DNA of 46,089 nt from contig JAUCBJ010006884.1 in assembly GCA_032718475.1 (NCBI GenBank), forward strand, positions 1-46,089, in the 5' to 3' direction. The notes below the pieces were generated by a model. The model saw only the letters and a program-made list of their open reading frames with translations. It was not told where the DNA came from and did not search any database. The stretch is from Nemertoderma westbladi. Lineage: Eukaryota; Xenacoelomorpha; Nemertodermatida; Nemertodermatidae. This document shows positions 32,105-43,254 of the stretch, piece after piece (positions within the stretch are counted from its first letter, which is position 1; each line of letters starts with the position of its first letter). The translations under genes and the position numbers were made by a program.

Positions 32105-33295
32105 TCAGTCTTCTACCGGGATCGATTCCAGAAACTCACGGGAGTTACTTGTGAATTTAGTTAGTCGGAATCCACCGCGTTTCAAGCACTCTACTGTTCC
32201 CTTGGCAACATCAATGGCTTCTTCCACCGATGGGAGGGACTTTAAATTGTCGTCCATATATATATCCCGTTTGGTGTTGTCTATAACCGCTTTAGAGAAG
32301 GCGTCTCGGTTGTCATCAGCAGTGGTACGCACTACTGAACAAGCGTTCGAGGGGCTCGAGATGATCCCGAAAGCCTGGATGGTCATCCAGTACTCCACCG
32401 GTTTTTGGTTGAGGTCTCCTTCAGGCCACCACAGAAATCGTAGGTTGTCTCGATCCCTATCCAGCGCCTTAACTTGTAAAAACTTGCCCTCTATATCCGA
32501 GGCGAAGGCGATCGAATATTGCCGTAATCTCAAGAGTATTCCCAACAAGGATTGGAGTAAGTTGGGTCCCGGCAACAACTCAGAGTTAAGGGATTGGCCC
32601 ATGTAAAGGGCGGAGCCGTCAAATACTACCCGGACTTCGTTGGGTTTACCGGGTTTGGGAACGTAATGATGTGTTAGATAATACGTTCTCTCAGTTATGG
32701 GTGTTTCTTCCGGTACTCGCTCCGCATATCCCTTATCGATGAATTTCTTCAGCTGGGTCCTATACATCTCTTTAGCTGAAGCATTGGCCGTAAGACGCTG
32801 ATGTAGTTGCGGGATTCTCTTCTCCGCCAAGGGTCGGTTATTTATAAAGTTGGGTTCTCGCCATCGGAATGGCAGACCAATCTCATACCTACCTTGATCT
32901 TTAAGAAAACGTGTAGTCGTTTCCTGGATCTGCTTGGCTCTTTCCTCCTCGACTGATAGTGCTTTGTCGTAGGAATTAGGCTCTACAGCTTCTTGAGTAA
33001 AGAATCGTACGGCATGTTCATCGCGAATGTTAGCGTTGTGTCGATCTATCACCTCATTTGGCTCGTCATTGTAGTCTAATTGTCCGCCATGATTGATGAG
33101 ATGGCACAGGTGCACTTGGTTTCTCCAAGCTTCACTTTCGGTGAGGAGGTCGATTGTATTTTCCTCGTCAAATAATTGGGTAATATCGTCGTTATCTGAG
33201 GAGTATGGTGTTCCCTCAGGTGTGATCTCTCCCTCACTGATTTCTTCTTCCCATTCACTCACCTGATGTATTTGTTCGGTAGGTAATCTTTCCAT
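32105..33295 (-). pseudogene. BEL/Pao reverse transcriptase fragment
   Basis: About 396 residues. An acidic N-terminal part is followed by NFINNRPLAEKRIPQLHQRL, KFIDKGYAERVPEE, YLTHHYVPKPGK, RVVFDGSALYMGQSLN, LLPGPNLLQSLLGILLRLRQ, FASDIEGKFLQV (first catalytic Asp), LRFLWWPEGD, QAFGIISSPSNACSVVR and DIYMDDNLKS (the YMDD box). The order and RFLWW are typical of BEL/Pao. The frame ends at SREFLESIPVED, where the element is cut by a dispersed repeat, so thumb, RNase H and integrase are absent. Inactive. Confidence 0.85.
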
Positions 33296-33335
33296 GAGTG
33301 TTCTACGGGAAGGTCCAGTGAAGTACCAACCTACT

Positions 33336-33947
33336 CTAGTTCTTCCCGCATGGTTGCAATGGTTGCGGTCGAGCAGGCCGTTTCTCTAATGTCTCAAGCG
33401 CCTCATGCGCATTTTGGCCGATCAATATTTGCACCCCTGGGTAGTCGGTGTTGAATCTAGGGATATTATGTTGCTGGGTAAAATCGTCTTCATCCCAGTT
33501 GTAAGGTTCTACTTGGCTGGTAGCAAAGTTCTTTATCGCCACCATTTTTACTGACCTTATGCTATGTTCTCCTAGTTCGTCCTGGGGAGTGGACAATGCG
33601 CCTACATAGTAGATACATAGTACATACATAGTAGATTTCCAAACCTGCATAATTCCTGAAAGGTTCAACTTAGTTCGGAACTTGGGTTGTCCAGCAAAGA
33701 TGTCTTCGGCTAGTTCTTTGTCGATGAATGTTCCTGTGCTGCCGGAGTCCAGGAGGGCGTTGACTATAAAACTCTTACCTGATCCATGGACTCTCAGCTG
33801 AACTACGGGGAATTCCCGGATTCCGACGTTGGAAGTTGGCGCTTTCCAAGATGGTTGTCGGTCAGGAATAGTCGGGTGCGCTTCATTATCAGTTTCAGTC
33901 TCATACGTAAGCGCTCGATAGGGGCCGTCCAAGTATGACATCTGCAC
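33336..33947 (-). pseudogene. BEL/Pao aspartic protease fragment
   Basis: VVQLRVHGSGKSFIVNALLDSGSTGTFIDKELAEDIF contains in its middle the catalytic DSGS motif of retropepsins (family usual DSGS/DTGA). Downstream NIPRFNTDYPGVQILIGQNAHE resembles the conserved IDxLIGxD segment of the BEL protease domain. It is out of frame with the RT that follows about 40 nt later. In life it would cut the polyprotein into its mature parts. Confidence 0.78.
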
Positions 33948-33993
33948 TTTTCCCCAAAATGTTGACCCCCTCCCTCCCCTAAATTAGATGTCA

Positions 33994-34320
33994 TCAGATA
34001 GGCGTTGACCCCCCCCCCCCCCCCCCCAAAATCAGATTAAAATACACCGCGGTGTTTATCATATAACAGGATTCGTTTTCGTCTGAGAATTCGTCCGTGT
34101 AAAATCCTTCCATCTCAGAACTGTGGTCAGTGTCGTTCACATCACTGAATTGGACATGTAGTTCGGACTCACTTACCTGACTCGGGCTGGTTCTTTCAAA
34201 TTCGGTGTGCAGCAAGATATGATGTTTCGTGCCGCACTTAGCACACCTCGTGTCAGAGTAACAGGTTCGCCGTTGGTGTCCTTGTCTGAGACAATTATAA
34301 CACAACCGCTTATCCCACAT
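33994..34320 (-). pseudogene. BEL/Pao gag zinc-knuckle fragment
   Basis: RLCYNCLRQGHQRRTC is a CCHC knuckle (C-x2-C-x4-H-x4-C), followed by CAKCGTKHHILLH, the second partial knuckle usual in BEL gag. The frame is then carried into glycines by a 19-nt C run (34009-34027 on plus). In its own frame it joins the upstream gag only after a frameshift at about 34360. Confidence 0.78.
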
Positions 34321-34349
34321 GACATCGCGTCTATCCTTTAAGGATTTCT

Positions 34350-35879
34350 TTAAGAATCATCATACACACTTAAACGATGGGGCCCGTCGCACAATGCACA
34401 TTTTGGTTTGATGTTACTTACTTTACCTTGGGTAGTGTTGTGCACACTCGTTCTTTCCTCGGGCTTTCTTCCATGAATTCTCTTAGGAGACGTAGGAGGA
34501 GTTTTTGTTACCTGCTCTCTCCTGTCACTGGTTCGAGACTTAAATTTACTTACGTCTTTAGGTGCTTTGTTGACATAGTAAGATCTTTCGGTGTCTTTCC
34601 CGCTGTTCTCCTCTTGAGAGGTTTGGCTTTCGCCGTCATCTGTATAACACACTGGGGTGACCTTTCTCCTAGAAACGGGTTTTTCAATTACCTTATTTTC
34701 CGGTGTCTTCTCTCGGGACTGTTTTAGGAGCTGTAATCTTACTTCTCCATTTAAGAATGACATGAGATCAGCCATGGTAGGGTCTCTTTGTTGCTGGTCC
34801 ATCATATAGAGAACTCTTTTGTCCCAACGAGTACCTACTCCACCCTTTGGCAAAGTAGATGCTACGGCTCCAATAACCATGGAACTCTGATATTCATGAG
34901 ACTTACCTAGCCAATCTAACTGTCTACAAATCTCTTGGATCTCATCGGAAAATTCTATAATCCCGCTGCTAAGGAACTTTCGGGGCGCTACTAATTTCGC
35001 ATACAAATACCTAGCTATGTTTGTCCTATTACCATACCTGATGTTTAGTGTATCCCAAACTTGTCGCAATCCATCTGGATGTCCAATAAACTTTAACGCC
35101 ATTAACTTGGGAGGTCCTTCCAAGCACTCGATGAGGAATCTAAGTTTCTCTCCATTAGATAGTACAGAGTTCTGTATGTTATCTTTGTAATATTCATTAA
35201 AAGGTAACCATTTCATCTCATCTCCATTGAACTTGACGATCTCTCCCACCTTTACCGCTTGACGGGCTTCGGTTCTAGCCATTTGACGCGTAAAACTTTC
35301 TTGGGCCATCGTATTATTTAATATCGAGTTATCGGTATATAAATTTCTCGGATTATGATCAGGTCTATATGGAATATCATTATCAACAGGTTTATAATTA
35401 TCCTTGATAGGGTTTACTATAGGAGTTTCTACTTCACTAGCAGTATAGATGCGTGTAGGCTCCACACCTTGCGCATGAAATACTTCAGACCTAACAGGTT
35501 GACACATTGTTACAGGGGGTGGTGGTATACCCCTTTGTAGATTTACCAATTTATCGCGTTCTAAAGCGATACTCTGCTGCACTTCTTGCAACTCTAACCT
35601 ACCTTCTCTTACTGTTCCCTTTAACTGTTGAACAGTCCCCTCCAACTCCCGGACCTGTTGGGAGGAACGTTCCCGATGTTCCTCCATCTGCCCGAGCAGG
35701 AGATCCATCCCCCACCGTCCCTCATCCACCCACTCGACCGCCGAAGCGGGAGCCGCCAACATAGTAGCGGGTAGACGAGGGACGACGGGCGATAAATCGT
35801 TAATGTCTCGCTCGGCGTCCAGGACCGGAATTGACTCAGGAACTGTCCTACTGGGCACAGGTAGTTTAGTACTGTGCAA
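34350..35879 (-). pseudogene. BEL/Pao gag, capsid-like (DUF1759-type) section
   Basis: About 509 residues, in the same frame as the section above it and separated from it only by TAA at 35889-35891. It contains a heptad-like stretch (LLGQMEEHRERSSQQVRELE), then VKFNGDEMKWLPFNEYYKD, NGEKLRFLIECLEGPPKLMA and VWDTLNIRYGNRTNIARYLY. These are the hallmarks of the DUF1759 gag region in BEL/Pao elements. It ends with CALCDGPHRL, the start of the zinc-knuckle region, before the frame breaks. The listed 35879 start is the first possible start after the stop and probably not a real initiation site. Confidence 0.8.
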
Positions 35880-35888
35880 AGGGAATCG

Positions 35889-36917
35889 TTAGGTTCTGGA
35901 AGTACAGGGGTCTCCATCACAGACAGAGGGAGTGGCTTCGATAACAGGCCTAATTATTTCAGGCTCATCTACTATATTAGGGAGTCTTTCTACTCTAATA
36001 ATTTGGTCTGTGTGTTCTGTACTACATAAGTCTGCACTAGCTAGTTGCCTTCTCACAGCTGGGGGCAAATTAGGCAATTTCTGACGGTGGGGCGTTCTTC
36101 TACGTCTGCTGGAACGAGATCTATTTCCTCCGCCTTCAGGATCTGTTGTATCGCCTTCATCAGATGATGTAAATCCCTGTATCTTGGGAGTAGATCGACT
36201 TATCATCTGCATCTGACTAGCTGTTCTTTGTTTATTGAAGTAGTCTTGCTTCTCTTGAAGATTTTCCAACTCTAGTTGGGTTGTCTTTTCAGATGCTTTC
36301 CATTCTGCTTCTACCACTGCCTCTGCCGCTTTTCTTTCCGCTTCTGCCGCTGCCGCTTTTCTTTCTGCCTCTGCCGCTTTTCTTTCCGCTTCTGCCGCTG
36401 CCACTTTTCTTTCTGCCTCTGCCACTGCCGCTTTTCTTTCTGCCTCTGCCGCTGCAGCTCTTCCTTCAGCTTCTGCCTCTTTTCTTTCCGCTTCTGCCGC
36501 TGCCGCTGCAGCTGCCGCTGCCGCTTTTCTTTCAACTTCTGCCACTGCCGCTGCTGCTGCCTTTCGGTCTTCTATACGTTTTTTCTTTAACTGCTCTTCT
36601 TGGACCCTAGCGATGCGGATGCTTTCATCAAATTTAGCCTGGTCCGCGGCTAACATTTCCGCATCTAATGAGTCCAACACAAACTTGGCTCCCTCACTAG
36701 TAGGGTGAAGTCCAGCTAGCCGTCTCCTCAACTCTTTGTCACCTATAAATCGTTGATAGTCCGACAGATAGATGTCAATAGCGTCCTTCTTCTGAGGTTT
36801 CTCTGATGTAACGTCGCTTTCCACCTGAGAAAAGGTAGCGTCTGTTGATTCTCCATGGATCGCGCGCTCAGTTAGCTGAATTTTCCATTGGGTTGTTCCT
36901 TGGACTTTAAGACTCAC
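35889..36917 (-). pseudogene. BEL/Pao gag, Ala/Glu-rich coiled-coil section
   Basis: About 342 residues in frame with the sections on both sides. The middle (about 36300-36560) is a run of AEAERKAA-type repeats predicted to form a long coiled coil, encoded by GCN-GAR repeats. The C-terminal part is rich in Arg/Ser (GGNRSRSSRRRRTPHRQ), suggesting nucleic-acid binding. TAA codons bound it at 36921-36923 and 35889-35891, both within CTAACG. Confidence 0.65.
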
Positions 36918-36920
36918 CCG

Positions 36921-37739
36921 TTAGAACCAAGTCTTTACAGCAACTTGCAACGACGTGTCTTTGCTTCTTTTCGAGGCTTCCTCAAAGGCTGAAAGGATTA
37001 GTCTGATTCTTAGGATTCGTTCTCGAACTTGATAAAGCAGCTCTCCCTGCTCTTGAGGTCCTTGGGGTTGTTGGAACAGTTGTTCCTCTAATCGCTCCAA
37101 AGAGCTGAAGAATCCATGTACATATCCTGCTGCTGACCTCTTCCACACAGCTGGATCTCTAGTGTCCTTTACCACTCCCATCCTGTATAAGTCCTCCCAG
37201 GCAGCTTCCGATAAGTTAAACGGGAGTCCGGGTCCGGGGAAGTTCCATTGCGTCTCGACAATGGACTTCAGTTCCTCCTTCGTGTATCCCGCATAACTGT
37301 CTTTGGTTGATTGCTTACTTCTCGCCCAATCGATTTGATGTTCCTCCACCGCAATCAATACTCTAGTGAGTACTGCTTCAGGAAGAATGAGAAGTGGATC
37401 CGAATAAACTGCTTCTGCCATCTTTGCTCCGCGCTCGGGTGTCAACTCTACAGTATCTGAACTACTGGAGCTATTGGGCCGCTGAGAAATAAGTTCTCGG
37501 TTCGGGTGTTGCTGCTGTTTAACAGCTGCCTCTTGGTCCCGCTTGACTTGAGCCCGAGTGCCTATGATAGACCTACGGTGCTTTACCAGCCTAGGATCTG
37601 ATACTACTACTGGAGGGATGACCTTTCTTACAGTAGGAGGGGACTTGGACTTTGGTCTCAAATGTTCGGCACTCCTGTCGGAGTCACAGACTGTTCTTTC
37701 TAGGAGACTATCTGACAGAGTTTGCTTTGTGTCAGCCAT
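36921..37739 (-). pseudogene. BEL/Pao gag, N-terminal section
   Basis: About 272 residues starting at the ATG of MADTKQTLSDSLLERTVCDS, the first methionine after the AT-rich upstream region. A basic Pro-rich segment and a Ser run are followed by an acidic, tryptophan-containing stretch (IDWARSKQSTKDSYAGYT; WNFPGPGLPF; AAWEDLYRMG) that I do not recognise as a named domain. It ends VAVKTWF-TAA and continues in the same frame. Membership in the BEL element rests on frame and contiguity. Confidence 0.65.
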
Positions 37740-39539
37740 GTTTGATTGTACAGTTGAATGCCTACTACTATAAACGACAGTTAAAGCAAGTCTAGTAATT
37801 CAGTATCAACTGCAAGCCTAGTAAATAATTACCGATACCGTTACTCAATGTAACGCGATATATATATATATATAATATATTAGGATACCGGTATACACTT
37901 ATAGTATATGTATAAGTATTATTACAGACTAGGATTGATTAGTCACAGAATACCGGTATATAATTTAAGCATAAATATATAGAAATATATATAATAAGCC
38001 TACCGTAAATACCGGTATACAGCATACACTTATAGTATATATAAGTATGATTATAGACTAGAATTAATTACAGAATACTGGTATATAATTTCAGCTTAAT
38101 TTATAGAAATAAATATAATAAGCCTACTATAAATACCGGTAATGTCAATTACTTTAGAATAACTGAATTTCTGAATTTTAAAGTTACTTTCCTTTATTTT
38201 ATTACTGTTATTAAGCAGTAGCTCAACTGATATTAAGACCTAATTGATGTATAACAGGCCTACTATTTTATAAATCGGTTTGAGTTGATTTATAATATAT
38301 TATGTACCCGTACAAGGGTTTTTGTCAATGTTTGAAATAAATGTTATTATTTCTGGTAAGGAGTCACTACACAGAAGCTGAACGCTCTCAGTGAAGTGCT
38401 ACTTGTTAGACACTAAAACAAATAATTCTACTTTACTAAGTTACTTATTACTACAAATTACTTACAATTACTGTGTAGGATTACAATTTCTAAATAAACA
38501 CCAAAAGTTACACGTACAAATTTTAGGGTAATTTTACAGGAAATCTACAAACCAGCCTAACAAGGGGTTAGAATTTGTGGTTATTACAAACGGACAGGAT
38601 ACTACGGTATTTGAAAATAATTAAGCAGTATATAGTAAATAAATTGCATTGTCCAGATAAGAAAATACCACCGTCTGACGACTTATAGTCTTTAGCTCTA
38701 CAGCTCTATAAGTACTATGTTATGTACCCGGAGTGTCCCTACCTAGAAGTTAATTACCGCAGCCAACCAGAGCTAACGTGCCTATTAACCACTTTACAAC
38801 ACAAATATACTGCCTACACACTAATTACTTTCGGAAAGCACTGTACACTAAACCCTAAATTAGGTACAAGTACTTATACAACAAATAACCAGCAGTTAAA
38901 TATACTTGTACAGCTAAAAGAACCACGGTATATGCTGGAGTGACTAGAGCATAAAATCACCAGTCTTTACCTACGCCAAGCAGCCCTAATGTAGTACCAG
39001 GGTTAATTTAACTATAACGGTATGTATAACAAGCACAATTACTGTAGGAATAAACTTAGGGGTATGTAAGTTGCGAATACTCGCATAGACTCTGAATAAT
39101 AAATAAATACGCTACCCATGCAGACTATACAAACAAAAATACAGACCAAACGCTGGCAGACTACTATCAAGCCTAAATAAACTACAGTATATGCAGACTC
39201 CGAAATGGTTAGTTAGTATGCGTTCTAACCGAGTAGTACGACTTATTCTTTCAGGGGGATTTACCTTACAGCACTGGATGCCCCCACCTTCCTAACTAGT
39301 ACTTTATCGGACATACACTCTACACACACTGCAATCTCTTCAGACTTAACAACAGTCAGACAACAATCCGGCCTACAAATTATTTGTACAATTTGAGCGG
39401 GCTTACACGCCTTCTGCTCAATATTACACTTACAAATCAATAAAACTGACAGAGATAAATAAGCTCTAAAAGAAACAAGGGGTGTACAGTCCCTAATCTC
39501 TTAAACAGCCTACCAATATACAATATCACAATCGAAATA
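37740..39539. other. AT-rich upstream region, possible LTR, no gene
   Basis: A (TA)n run at about 37859-37881 is followed by two tandem copies of a 124-bp unit. The rest to 39539 is AT-rich with many short open frames (such as 38722-38943) without protein character. The BEL 5' LTR and primer-binding site are expected here, but I found no second LTR to compare with. Confidence 0.45.
37887..38134. repeat. 124-bp direct repeat, two copies
   Basis: Copies start with ACCGGTATAC at 37887 and 38011, and a third start (ACCGGT) is at 38135. Both contain CACTTATAGTATAT and AATATAATAAGCCTAC-like segments. Confidence 0.82.
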
Positions 39540-40660
39540 ATACTGGTACAGGTAAGTACCGGTTCGGGTGATTAGGTAGTTTGGCCTACAGGTTACCGTC
39601 CGACCGGTACATTCGAATTTATTGCCTACGTGGAATCAAAACACAAATCTATTACTGTTCGCGCTTTCAGACCTTTAGCAGTTTAACCTGCCAATTTTAG
39701 GTGTCCTCTTGTTTATAAATCGACTTTAGCCTATAACAAACAAGTATTTAGTGCACATGAAGTTACATTAGCTGAAGCCAGTCCATGCGCGATCATTCAC
39801 CCACAGTTAAGGGAGACTGGATTCGGGTGCTTTGAAGTGATTGCGGTGCAGACATACGGTATTATTCGATTGATCGTTACTATATAATCTCTAACAATAT
39901 TATTCACTTTCGGGGAAATATTAACAGGTCCTTTAGGATGTGGCGCTTTAAGTATAAAACAGAGTTATGACTTATACTAAACACAATGAGATGGCTACTG
40001 ATTTTCGTAAATAGCGCATTCTTTAGGAGATGCTTTATTATCTGTCACACTGCTGCATATGACTTCACACTGCTGCACACTGATCTGCCGACCATCACTG
40101 AATTTGACCATATATAAGGAGGATAGCAACTGACACATGTAGGGATTATGAAATAGCATTTAATTCACACTAAAACCACTATATTGTAAGTTGCAACTGC
40201 TACCGGTAACAGGTCCCTCTTACCTTCAGTAATCAAGAAGATTGGGGTTTTATGATTATTTATAGATATTCTCCAAATATAACAACATATCCATCAACAT
40301 ATAACAATTAATAACAGACAGTAAACAGAAGTAAAATAATGCAGTTTGGTATGGTTTGGTGTGATTTGCTTTGGTAATAGATTTACGTTCTTATAATCAA
40401 AGCCGTCTAATGTTTGGCTAAAGTCTGAAACTTCTAAAAAATCACAGAAGAAAATCTAAGCCGATGTTCTGAGGCTCAGAAAGGTAAACAAAAACCATAA
40501 TGCATTGCGCAGTTTTCCGTAGGCCTCTGTACAAGATAAAATGAAAATCGCTCTGATTGGCCGAGCTGAGCGAGCTGAACAAAGAGATGTTCCACGTTTA
40601 CAGTAAATCAGCTGACAGATTTCATCATCTGAGTTCCAGTCTTTTAGAGTATTAGGCGCA

Positions 40661-40806
40661 TTGCGGCAGAAAATGGCTTGTTATGTCCGCTAAAACACCC
40701 ACACGGTACATTGCGGAGAAAATGGCTTGTTATGTCCGCTAAAACACCTACACGGCATATTGCGGAGAAAATGACTGGTTATATCCGCAAAAGCTTTTAC
40801 ACAGTT
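40661..40806. repeat. 49-50 bp tandem repeat at the inner end of the left arm, 3 copies
   Basis: Units contain ATTGCGGAGAAAATGGCTTG and TTATGTCCGCTAAAACACC. The third is diverged (ATATCCGCAAAAGCTTTTAC). The right arm has three matching inverted copies at about 41700-41860. Confidence 0.85.
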
Positions 40807-41203
40807 TCAGATTATGATTGGTGCATTTCCATTTCCTCAACCTAAATACAGTATCTATAATTATCGGAATGCCATACTGTATTATACAGTAATTACATTA
40901 TGATTGCGGGCGCACACTACAGTACTAGTGGGTAGGGTAACAATGTACTATAGTCTAAGCAGTAAAGGGTAACTACTATTCTGTTATTACATTACAGTAT
41001 ATTTTGTATACAATCGCAGTTGGCTAGCTGGCTATTTCGGATTGGGCCCATGTGAGGTATACCAGACAGGAGACTTCCTGCTGTTATATTTCACTTTGCA
41101 GTTTACCCCCATGTGAAGAATACCAGAAAACTTTTTTTTCACTAAAAACCCATGTCAGTAGGTTTACAGAAGGGGCTTAATATAACGGGTAAATCTTTTC
41201 GAC

Positions 41204-41369
41204 CTACGCGTAGCTACGCGTAGCTACGCGTAGCTACGCGTAGTTCGCAACATTGGGTCATATATCACCAGTTTCAGAGTTTTTACATTAACTACGCGTA
41301 GGTGCTACGCGTAGCTACGCGTAGGTCCTACGCGACCTACGCGTAGGTGCTATGTATTACTACGCGTAG
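41204..41369. repeat. Cluster of nine CTACGCGTAG palindromes
   Basis: Perfect decamers at 41204, 41214, 41224, 41234 (four head-to-tail), 41292, 41305, 41315, 41337 and 41360, plus a partial at 41328. Each is its own reverse complement, with two CpG steps. The midpoint of the cluster (about 41287) falls on the axis of the surrounding foldback. Confidence 0.95.
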
Positions 41370-43254
41370 GTCCTACCCATACAGCCATAACTAGCCTATA
41401 CGTCGTTTATCATTAGTAGGCCTGCGTATTCCAAGCGGTTCAGTACTAAAATAAGACCATACGGTAGGTTCAATAAACAACCCACAACCATCAAATGCTT
41501 TCAACAGTAATGCATCCTATACCTGTATACTCTATATAGAGGAATACGCTAAGACTACATATTCTTCACTTCATGCGTTGCGGGTGCTAAAATGTGTTAC
41601 CGGTAATAATGTTTAGAGTTAAAAAATAGTTTACAAAGGAAATAGGCCGATGGTTCTTATCGATTCTCTATGCTTTTTATTGCCTGTGTTCACGATAGGG
41701 CAAGGATGTAAAAGCTTTTGAGGATCTAGCTAGTTATTTTCCCCGCAAAGTACTCTGTAGGTGTTTTAGCGGACATAAAAAGCCGTTTCCTTACTGTACA
41801 GGTGTTTTAGTGGACATAAAAAGCCATTTCTTCTGTATGTGTACTTTAGCGGACATAACTAGCGATTTTATGTCGCAATACGCCAAAATACTCTTGATAC
41901 AGTGCAGTTCAGAAGATGACATCTATCAGCTGATATGTACACGTGTAACTTTTTCTTTGTTCTTTGTTCGGTCGACCAATCAGAGCGATTTTCATTTTAT
42001 TTGTACAGAAACCTCCGGGAAATCGCGCAATGCATTATGGTTTATGTTTACCTTTTTTCCTGATGCCAGAACATCGGCTGTGGAATTATTCTGTGTTTCA
42101 GACTTTAGCCAAACATTAGAACGGCTTTGATCATAGAAACGTATAACTGTTATCAAACAAACCAAATCAAACTATATCGCACCTCATATCACAAACCGAA
42201 CTGGTCAGACTCAAATGCTATACATACCTTTCACCGCATTGTTTTACTGCTATTTACTATCGGTTATTAATTGTATCAGTTGATGGAATATTGTTATATT
42301 TGGAGAATATCGATAAATAACCATAAAACCCCAATCTTCTTGATATACTGAAGGTTAGAGAGACCGGTTACATATAGCAATTGCGACTTACATTATATTG
42401 GTTTTGGAGTGAATCTAATGCTATTTCATAGGCACTACATGTGTCAGTTGCTGTTCTCTTTATATGTGACTAAAATTAGTGAAGGTCGGCAGATCGGTGT
42501 GCAGCATTGTGCGGTAGTGTGCATGAGTGTGATAGATAACAAAGCATCTCCTAAAGAATGTGCTTTATACGTGAATCATTAGTTAGCCATCCCGTTGTGT
42601 TTAGTGTAATTCATAACTCTGTTTACATACTTAGAGCGCCACGTCCTAAAGGAACTGTTGATATTTCCCGAAAGTGAATAATATTTGTCAGAGATTATAT
42701 ATTAACGATCAATCGAATAGTACAGTAGGCCTACACCGCAATAAGGTCAGAGCTTCCGAATCCAGTCTCCCGGGTAAATCCAGTGGGTGAATGGTCGCGC
42801 ATAGGCTGGCTTCGGCTAATGTAGTTTATGTGTATCAAATACTTGTCATAGGCTAAAGTCGATTTATACCCTAGAAGACACCTAAATTTGGCAGGTTAAA
42901 CTGCTAAAGGTCTAAAAGCGCGAACAATAACAGTTATTTCTTCTGATTGCAGTGTAGGCAATAAATACAGTTTAATATTGTTCTGGTAAGAACAATAACA
43001 GTAGTAAAGTACCGGTCGACCGGTAACCAGTAGGCCTGACTGCCTAACCACCCGAACCGGTACTTACAGCAGTACAGGATTCTAGAATTTTGAATAAGAG
43101 AAGTGTGACTAAATGTTCAGATTAAGTTTTTAGATTAAATTTTGTTTTTATTACTAGCTAAAAAGCTTTAATTTCTATTAGATGATTCATCTCCAACAAC
43201 TATATTTCGAATCTGCCTATTGTTTGTTCCTGGTGTCTGGTTTTCAACAGGACT

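Larger units (their letters stand above)
32105..37739 (-). mobile_element. BEL/Pao retrotransposon, 3'-truncated, degenerate
   Basis: Order on the minus strand: gag leader, coiled-coil section, capsid-like DUF1759-type region, CCHC zinc knuckle, aspartic protease, then RT cut off shortly after its YMDD box. RNase H and integrase are missing, as is the 3' LTR. The RT motifs RFLWW and YMDD, with the DUF1759-style capsid, identify the BEL/Pao superfamily. The reading frame is broken by two in-frame TAA codons in gag, a frameshift before the knuckle, a poly-G run and a frame change between protease and RT. A 5' LTR should lie above 37.74 kb, but I could not delimit it. Confidence 0.85.
39540..43080. 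mobile_element. 3.5-kb foldback element with arms of about 1.3 kb
   Basis: The left arm (39540-40800) and right arm (41700-43080) are imperfect reverse complements over their whole length. Matched points are GTAAGTACCGGTTCGGGTG (39552) with its complement ending 43067, ATCAAGAAGATTGGGGTTTT (40232) with its complement ending 42344, and TGTCCGCTAAAACACC (40684) with the copy ending near 41857. Matched coordinates sum to about 82540-82620, so the axis is near 41270-41310. The 0.9-kb middle is mostly asymmetric but contains a palindrome cluster on the axis. No transposase frame; 41810-42130 is an incidental open frame. Non-autonomous; class unknown. Confidence 0.82.

Noticed and set aside
36276-36610. 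Phe/Leu/Cys-rich plus-strand frames opposite the gag coiled coil
   Set aside because: Antisense of the Ala/Glu/Lys repeat; not a membrane protein gene.
38722-38943. 73-codon plus-strand frame
   Set aside because: Isolated, low-complexity, with no splice or homology support.
41810-42130. 106-codon plus-strand frame in the right foldback arm
   Set aside because: Lies across repeat modules whose left-arm partner has no matching frame; no domain recognisable.
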